This document shows positions 6,197 to 9,616 of a DNA stretch of 9,616 bases, piece after piece. The stretch lies in NCBI GenBank assembly GCA_013152795.1, contig JAADFS010000017.1:1-9616 (forward strand), given 5' to 3'. The notes under the pieces were generated by a model, which ran no database searches, was not told the origin of the DNA, and was given only the letters and a program-made list of their open reading frames with translations. Numbering within the stretch: the first letter of the stretch is position 1; every line of letters begins with the position of its first letter. The stretch comes from Deferribacteres bacterium (lineage in GTDB: Bacteria > Nitrospirota > Thermodesulfovibrionia > UBA6902). The position numbers and the translations under genes were made by a program.

Positions 6197-7201
6197 TTAC
6201 CTCTTGCCGTCTATATAAAGCATCAGGTCCCTGAGGCGCATGCTGTAGCCCCATTCATTATCATACCACGACAACACCTTTACCATATTCCCCTCAAGCA
6301 CCTTTGTGAGGGTGGCGTCGACTATGGAGGAATGGGGATTGCCGTTGAGGTCAATGGATACAAGGGGCTCCTCGGAATACTGCAGTATCCCTTTAAGGGG
6401 ACCGGCTGCCGCCTCCCTGAGTGCGGCGTTTACCGCCTCCACGGATGCGTCCTTCTCGACATCGGCCACAAGATCGACAACAGAGACATTCGGGGTGGGG
6501 ACCCTGATCGCCATACCGTCCAGCCTGCCTTTCAGATGGGGAAGCACAAGACCGACAGCCCTCGCAGCGCCTGTGGTCGTGGGAATCATTGAAAGCGCGG
6601 CGGCCCGGGCCCTTCTGAGGTCCTTGTGCGGGAGGTCGAGTATCCTCTGGTCATTTGTATATGAATGGATTGTGGTCATAAGTCCGCGCTTAATGGTGAA
6701 TTTCTGGTCTATAACCTTTGCGATGGGTGCAAGACAGTTGGTGGTGCAGGAGGCATTGGATATAATTTTGTGGCTTGATATATCAAGGGTTTCTTCATTT
6801 ACACCCATACATATTGTGGCATCGGGCTCTTTGGCAGGAGCCGAGATAACCACCCAGCCCGCGCCTGCACTCAGGTGTTTGGAAGCACCCTCCCTGTTGA
6901 CGAAAAGCCCTGTGGATTCAAGTGCTATATCAACATTCAGATCCTTCCACGGCAACTGTGCGGGATCCGTAATCGATGTAACCGATATCTCCTTGCCGTT
7001 TATAACAAGATTGTTTCCCTTCACCTGGATATCACCGTCAAAAATTCCGTGAACGGAATCATAACGCAGGAGATGGGCAAGTGTCTTTGCGTCAGTGAGG
7101 TCATTTATTCCGACTATGTCCACGGCATCGTGGCCGACACATGTCCTGAGAAAGTTTCTTCCTATTCTTCCAAAGCCGTTAATCCCAACGCGTATTGCCA
7201 T
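6197..7201 (-). CDS. gap: Type I glyceraldehyde-3-phosphate dehydrogenase (NAD-type)
   Basis: Catalyses the reversible phosphorylating oxidation of glyceraldehyde-3-phosphate to 1,3-bisphosphoglycerate, the substrate of the next gene, pgk. The 334 residues are full family length: NAD-binding GINGFGRIGR (6-15), D34 at the end of the second strand, catalytic SCTTNC with Cys152, His179 in TIHSYTND, and RVPTPNVSVVDL (233-244). D34 together with Leu190-Pro191 (ILDLPHKDLRR) is the pattern of NAD-using enzymes rather than NADP-using GapB/GapA2 types; this is inferred from known family rules. Translation starts at ATG 7201 behind a near-perfect AAGGAGG 5 nt away (7207-7213), suggesting strong expression. 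It has its own promoter in the 75-nt gap after frr and is followed by pgk after 9 nt. Confidence 0.98.
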   Translation of the reverse strand: MAIRVGINGFGRIGRNFLRTCVGHDAVDIVGINDLTDAKTLAHLLRYDSVHGIFDGDIQVKGNNLVINGKEISVTSITDPAQLPWKDLNVDIALESTGLFVNREGASKHLSAGAGWVVISAPAKEPDATICMGVNEETLDISSHKIISNASCTTNCLAPIAKVIDQKFTIKRGLMTTIHSYTNDQRILDLPHKDLRRARAAALSMIPTTTGAARAVGLVLPHLKGRLDGMAIRVPTPNVSVVDLVADVEKDASVEAVNAALREAAAGPLKGILQYSEEPLVSIDLNGNPHSSIVDATLTKVLEGNMVKVLSWYDNEWGYSMRLRDLMLYIDGKR

Positions 7202-7238
7202 ACGTTCCTCCTTTGTATAGTGTTGATATATATCTCAG

Positions 7239-7266
7239 AGTGTAACATAAAGACCCGGGGTGTCAA
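7239..7266 (-). promoter_or_regulatory. Sigma-70-type promoter of the gap-pgk operon
   Basis: On the minus strand an exact TTGACA (7266-7261) is followed by a 16-nt spacer and TACACT (7244-7239). The transcript would begin near 7232 and have a leader of about 30 nt carrying AAGGAGG. The 10-bp palindrome GATATATATC (7225-7234) covers the expected start and might bind a regulator. The promoter starts 11 nt after the frr stop, and no terminator is seen between frr and gap, so readthrough from the rpsB operon is also possible. Confidence 0.65.
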
Positions 7267-7276
7267 CCTGCCGTCC

Positions 7277-7834
7277 TTACACCTCCAGTACTTCAGCCTC
7301 TTTGCGGGAAACAATCTCGTCCACCTTCTTTATATATGAATCAGTAATCTTCTGAATTTCATCCAGGGACCGCTTGGTGTCATCCTCGCTCAGATGCTTT
7401 TCCTTTTCAAGCCTTCTTATTTCATCGTTTCCGTCCCGCCTGATATTCCTGAGGGATATCTTCGCCTCTTCACCGCGCTTGTGAACAAGCTTGACAATCT
7501 CTTTTCTGCGTTCCTCGGTAAGCGGGGGGATAGCCAGCCGTATTATCTTTCCGTCATTGCTTGGATTCAGGCCGAGGTCCGATTTCTGGATGGCCCTTTC
7601 AATCTCTGATATGGCCTTCGGGTCCCACGGCTGAATCGTGATCAGCCTGCTTTCTGGCACGCTTAATGTCGCAAGGTGATTGATGGGGGTGGGCGTCCCG
7701 AAATAATCAACCATTATACCATCCAGAATGGACAGTGAAGCGCGGCCTGTCCTCATGCCTGCAAGGTCTTTCTTCAGGACATCAATGGTCTTGTCCATTC
7801 TATCCGTCAGTCTTTTTTTTACCTCTTTTTCCAT
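7277..7834 (-). CDS. frr: Ribosome recycling factor
   Basis: With EF-G, RRF splits the post-termination ribosome so it can start again. The 185 residues equal the family norm. The tRNA-like helical domain shows RMDKTIDVLKKDLAGMRTGRAS (12-33, read in two parts) at its start and the charged C-terminal helices; the small beta domain is at about 31-105 (YFGTPTPINHLATL, SRLITIQPWD). PPLTEERRKE and RNIRRDGND are typical of the third helix. The ATG at 7834 has GGAGGGG (7841-7847) upstream, inside the end of pyrH, which it overlaps by 35 bp. It is the last gene of the rpsB-tsf-pyrH-frr cluster, the standard bacterial order. Confidence 0.98.
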   Translation of the reverse strand: MEKEVKKRLTDRMDKTIDVLKKDLAGMRTGRASLSILDGIMVDYFGTPTPINHLATLSVPESRLITIQPWDPKAISEIERAIQKSDLGLNPSNDGKIIRLAIPPLTEERRKEIVKLVHKRGEEAKISLRNIRRDGNDEIRRLEKEKHLSEDDTKRSLDEIQKITDSYIKKVDEIVSRKEAEVLEV

Positions 7835-8570
7835 AGGAGACCCCTCCCTTTACAAGTGTACCGATTTTTTTACCCTCTAAGATCCTCTTGATGTTGCCGC
7901 GTTTCATAAGGCTGAATACTATTATAGGGAGATCGTTGTCCATACACAGCGATATGGCGGTGGAATCCATTATTTTAAGCCCCTGTTTCAGGACATCGAT
8001 ATAGGCAATCTCGGAGTACTTTTTTGCGCGCGGGTCCTTCACCGGATCACTGCTGTATACACCGTCGACCTTTGTCGCCTTCAGTATAACCTCCGCCCCT
8101 ATTTCCACCGCCCGCAGGGCTGCCGCCGTATCGGTCGTGAAATAAGGATTTCCCGTGCCCGCCGCAAATATGACGAATCTCCCTTTCTCAAGATGCCTCA
8201 TGGCCCTTCTTCTTATATATGGTTCGGCAAGCTCCTGCATCTCTATGGCGGACTGAACCCTCGTGGGCATTCCGTGGGCCTCCAGCGCATTCTGCAGTGC
8301 AAGGGCATTGAGAGCTGTCGCCAGCATCCCCATGTAATCGGCGGACGTCCTCTCCATGCCTTCGGCACTTGCTTCGAGACCGCGGAAAATATTCCCTCCG
8401 CCTATGACTATTGCAAGCTCAACACCAAGTTTCGAGATGCCTTTAAGTTCCCCTGCTATATATTCAACCACCTTCTGGTCAATGCCGAAGTTCTTGTCGC
8501 CCATAAGGGCCTCACCGCTTAATTTCAGCAGTACTCTCCTGAACCTGGTTTTCCGGGACTTAACAGGCAT
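7800..8570 (-). CDS. pyrH: UMP kinase
   Basis: Phosphorylates UMP to UDP with ATP, the committed step from UMP to UTP and CTP; hexameric and cytosolic in this amino-acid-kinase family. The protein is 256 residues from ATG 8570: LLKLSGEAL (14-22, phosphate-binding Lys16), IGGGNIFRG (56-64), D78 in the segment before MGMLATALNALALQ (80-93), AGTGNPYFTTDTAAALRA (137-154), and KATKVDGVYSSDP (164-176). The frame stays open to an ATG at 8720, but those extra 50 codons lie within tsf in another frame and carry no kinase sequence, so they are rejected. The ATG lies 5 nt after the tsf stop. GAGGG sits only 2 nt before the ATG, so its initiation is probably coupled to tsf translation. The last 16 residues (KGGVSYGKRGKKKTDG) form a basic tail beyond the usual end near GTLV, and part of it overlaps frr. 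Confidence 0.95.
   Translation of the reverse strand: MPVKSRKTRFRRVLLKLSGEALMGDKNFGIDQKVVEYIAGELKGISKLGVELAIVIGGGNIFRGLEASAEGMERTSADYMGMLATALNALALQNALEAHGMPTRVQSAIEMQELAEPYIRRRAMRHLEKGRFVIFAAGTGNPYFTTDTAAALRAVEIGAEVILKATKVDGVYSSDPVKDPRAKKYSEIAYIDVLKQGLKIMDSTAISLCMDNDLPIIVFSLMKRGNIKRILEGKKIGTLVKGGVSYGKRGKKKTDG
7835..7850 (-). promoter_or_regulatory. frr ribosome-binding site within a possible small hairpin
   Basis: The minus strand reads AAGGGAGGGGTCTCCT before the frr ATG. GGAGGGG is the Shine-Dalgarno. The GGAG at 7847-7844 can pair with CTCC at 7839-7836 over a GGGT loop, which would hide the site until ribosomes finishing pyrH pass through it. The stem is only 4 bp plus a wobble pair, so the effect may be small. 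Confidence 0.35.
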
Positions 8571-8575
8571 ATCCC

Positions 8576-9175
8576 TCAACCGGCCCTGTCCCCGAGCTGG
8601 AACCTGACAAAGCGTTTGACCAGAATGTTTTCCCCGAGCCTGGCTATCTTCTCTACGATCAGATCCTTGATCTTTTTCTTCTGCTCCGGGTCTTTCACGA
8701 AGACCTGTTCCATCAGGCACGTCTCGGTGTAAAACTTTTCAAGCTTGCCCTCGATAATCTTTTCAGCAACATGAGGCGGTTTGCCTGTTATCTGGGATGC
8801 ATATATCTCTTTCTCTTTTTCTATCACGCCGGCAGGGACATCCTCCCTCTTGACGTAAAGGGGATTGGCGGCTGCAATGTGCATGGCAATGTCCTTGACC
8901 AGTTGCTGGAAGTCATCCGTCTTTGCCACAAAATCGGTTTCGCAGTTGACTTCCACGAGGACTCCTATCCTCCCCATATGAACATATGAGCCTATCAACC
9001 CTTCCGAGGCCTCTCTGGATGCCTTCTTGGAAGCCATTGCAAGGCCTCTTTGCCTCAGTATGTCAACTGCCTTGTCAAAATCTCCGGACGCCTCGGCAAG
9101 GGCCTTTTTGCAGTCCATCATGCCCACACCCGTCTGTGCCCTCAATTCCTTTATCGCACTTGCAGTAATACTCAT
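8576..9175 (-). CDS. tsf: Elongation factor Ts (short form)
   Basis: EF-Ts releases GDP from EF-Tu so that it can bind GTP and aminoacyl-tRNA again. The N-terminal UBA-like domain reads IKELRAQTGVGMMDCKKAL (8-26), followed by AMASKKASREASEGLI (46-61) and the EF-Tu-contacting TDFV (80-83) within VNCETDFVAKTDDF. At 199 residues this is the compact form with one core subdomain, as in Thermus, rather than the roughly 280-residue E. coli form; the C-terminal end KIARLGENILVKRF closes the domain normally, so it is not truncated. The ATG at 9175 overlaps the rpsB stop (ATGA) and has AAGGAGG 10 nt upstream, placed within rpsB. Confidence 0.98.
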   Translation of the reverse strand: MSITASAIKELRAQTGVGMMDCKKALAEASGDFDKAVDILRQRGLAMASKKASREASEGLIGSYVHMGRIGVLVEVNCETDFVAKTDDFQQLVKDIAMHIAAANPLYVKREDVPAGVIEKEKEIYASQITGKPPHVAEKIIEGKLEKFYTETCLMEQVFVKDPEQKKKIKDLIVEKIARLGENILVKRFVRFQLGDRAG

Positions 9176-9616
9176 CCGCTTACTTCCTCCTTCTCCTGTT
9201 GCTCCGGTTGTTCCTGTTTTGTCTCTTGTTCCGGTTGTTCCTGTTGTCCGTCCTCGGCTGCCTTTTCCCCGGCAGCCTCTTTTTCAGCCGCCTCTTCAAG
9301 GGTCTTGCTTAAAACGCTCTTGCCTTCAATAACGGCATCGGCTATCTTCGACGTCAGCAGCTTTATCGACCTTATTGCATCGTCATTGCCGGGGATGACA
9401 TAGTCTATATCATCAGGATTGCAGTTGGTGTCGACAAGGCCGACTATGGGGATTGCCAGCTTTCTGGCTTCCGCAACGGCTATTGCCTCTTTCTTCGGGT
9501 CGATAATGAAGACAGCACCCGGCAACTCGTTCATCTCCTTTACTCCACTGAGGTTCTTCTCGAGCCGCTGCCTCTCGGTCTCGTATTTCGCCACCTCTTT
9601 CTTGGTCAGGAGATCG
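9172..9616 (-). CDS. rpsB: 30S ribosomal protein S2, C-terminal part
   Basis: S2 is a head/body protein of the small ribosomal subunit and binds late in assembly. The last 147 residues are visible; the 5' part lies outside the window, and the frame stays open to the right edge (DLLTKKEV precedes VAKYE). Typical S2 motifs follow: LEKNLSGVKEMNELPGAVFIID, ARKLAIPIVGLVDTNCNPD, IDYVIPGNDDAIRSIKL and ITSKIADAVIEG-like TSKIADAVIEG. After this the chain continues about 50 residues as a charged, glutamine/glutamate-rich tail (QQEQPEQETKQEQPEQQEKEE) that is probably disordered. Such acidic S2 tails occur in several phyla. It overlaps tsf by 4 bp. Confidence 0.97.
   Translation of the reverse strand, partial: DLLTKKEVAKYETERQRLEKNLSGVKEMNELPGAVFIIDPKKEAIAVAEARKLAIPIVGLVDTNCNPDDIDYVIPGNDDAIRSIKLLTSKIADAVIEGKSVLSKTLEEAAEKEAAGEKAAEDGQQEQPEQETKQEQPEQQEKEEVSG
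9199..9245 (-). repeat. 27-nt in-frame tandem repeat in the rpsB tail
   Basis: The 20 nt at 9199-9218 recur at 9226-9245 with one mismatch (shared core tccggttgttcctgtt on the plus strand). The offset is 27 nt, nine codons, and gives two copies of an EQPEQ-led nine-residue unit (EQPEQETKQ, EQPEQQEKE) in the glutamine-rich end of ribosomal protein S2. Confidence 0.85.

Noticed and set aside
8571..8720. Longer pyrH start at 8720 giving a 306-residue protein
   Set aside because: The extra 50 codons read tsf DNA in another frame and have no UMP kinase sequence; the family starts just before the KLSGEAL motif, fitting ATG 8570.
1..9616. CRISPR arrays, insertion sequences, tRNA genes, prophage or defence genes
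   Set aside because: No regularly spaced repeats, transposase or integrase sequences, tRNA-like folds or defence domains were seen; the gene content is housekeeping plus one sensor.

Overview
The window reads as a chromosomal stretch from a Gram-negative-type anaerobic or microaerophilic bacterium, with mostly housekeeping genes plus one sensory gene. My best guess for the lineage is Nitrospirota or a related deltaproteobacterial-type phylum. This rests on the DUF5658 membrane protein, the PAS/GGDEF sensor with a c-type heme motif, and the style of the ribosomal and glycolytic proteins. It is an inference from general resemblance and was not computed. No mobile element, CRISPR array, tRNA or rRNA is visible.

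From right to left on the minus strand, the window opens with the classical translation operon rpsB (3' part only), tsf, pyrH, frr. These genes overlap by 4 bp (rpsB/tsf), are 5 nt apart (tsf/pyrH), and overlap by 35 bp (pyrH/frr). After 75 nt containing a good sigma-70-type promoter come gap and pgk, 9 nt apart, encoding the two consecutive enzymes that convert glyceraldehyde-3-phosphate to 3-phosphoglycerate. pgk runs tail to tail into a plus-strand pair whose stop is only 16 bp away: a small DUF5658 membrane protein and smpB, the tmRNA partner of trans-translation, overlapping by ATGA.

Left of that pair lies a 419-bp gene-free region holding the divergent upstream regions of the DUF5658-smpB pair (plus strand) and of a minus-strand GT-C/GT39-like membrane glycosyltransferase. 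Further left, after a 244-bp gap with a TTGACA-containing promoter, a minus-strand gene runs off the left edge. It encodes a membrane-anchored signalling protein with an extracytoplasmic CxxCH heme motif, HAMP, two PAS domains and an intact GGDEF diguanylate cyclase domain with an I-site.

I see no convincing undescribed multi-gene system. The most interesting items are the putative heme-sensing cyclic-di-GMP enzyme with a second cysteine cluster in its first PAS domain, the translational coupling of an uncharacterised membrane protein to SmpB, a 27-nt in-frame duplication in the glutamine-rich tail of ribosomal protein S2, and several small regulatory structures.
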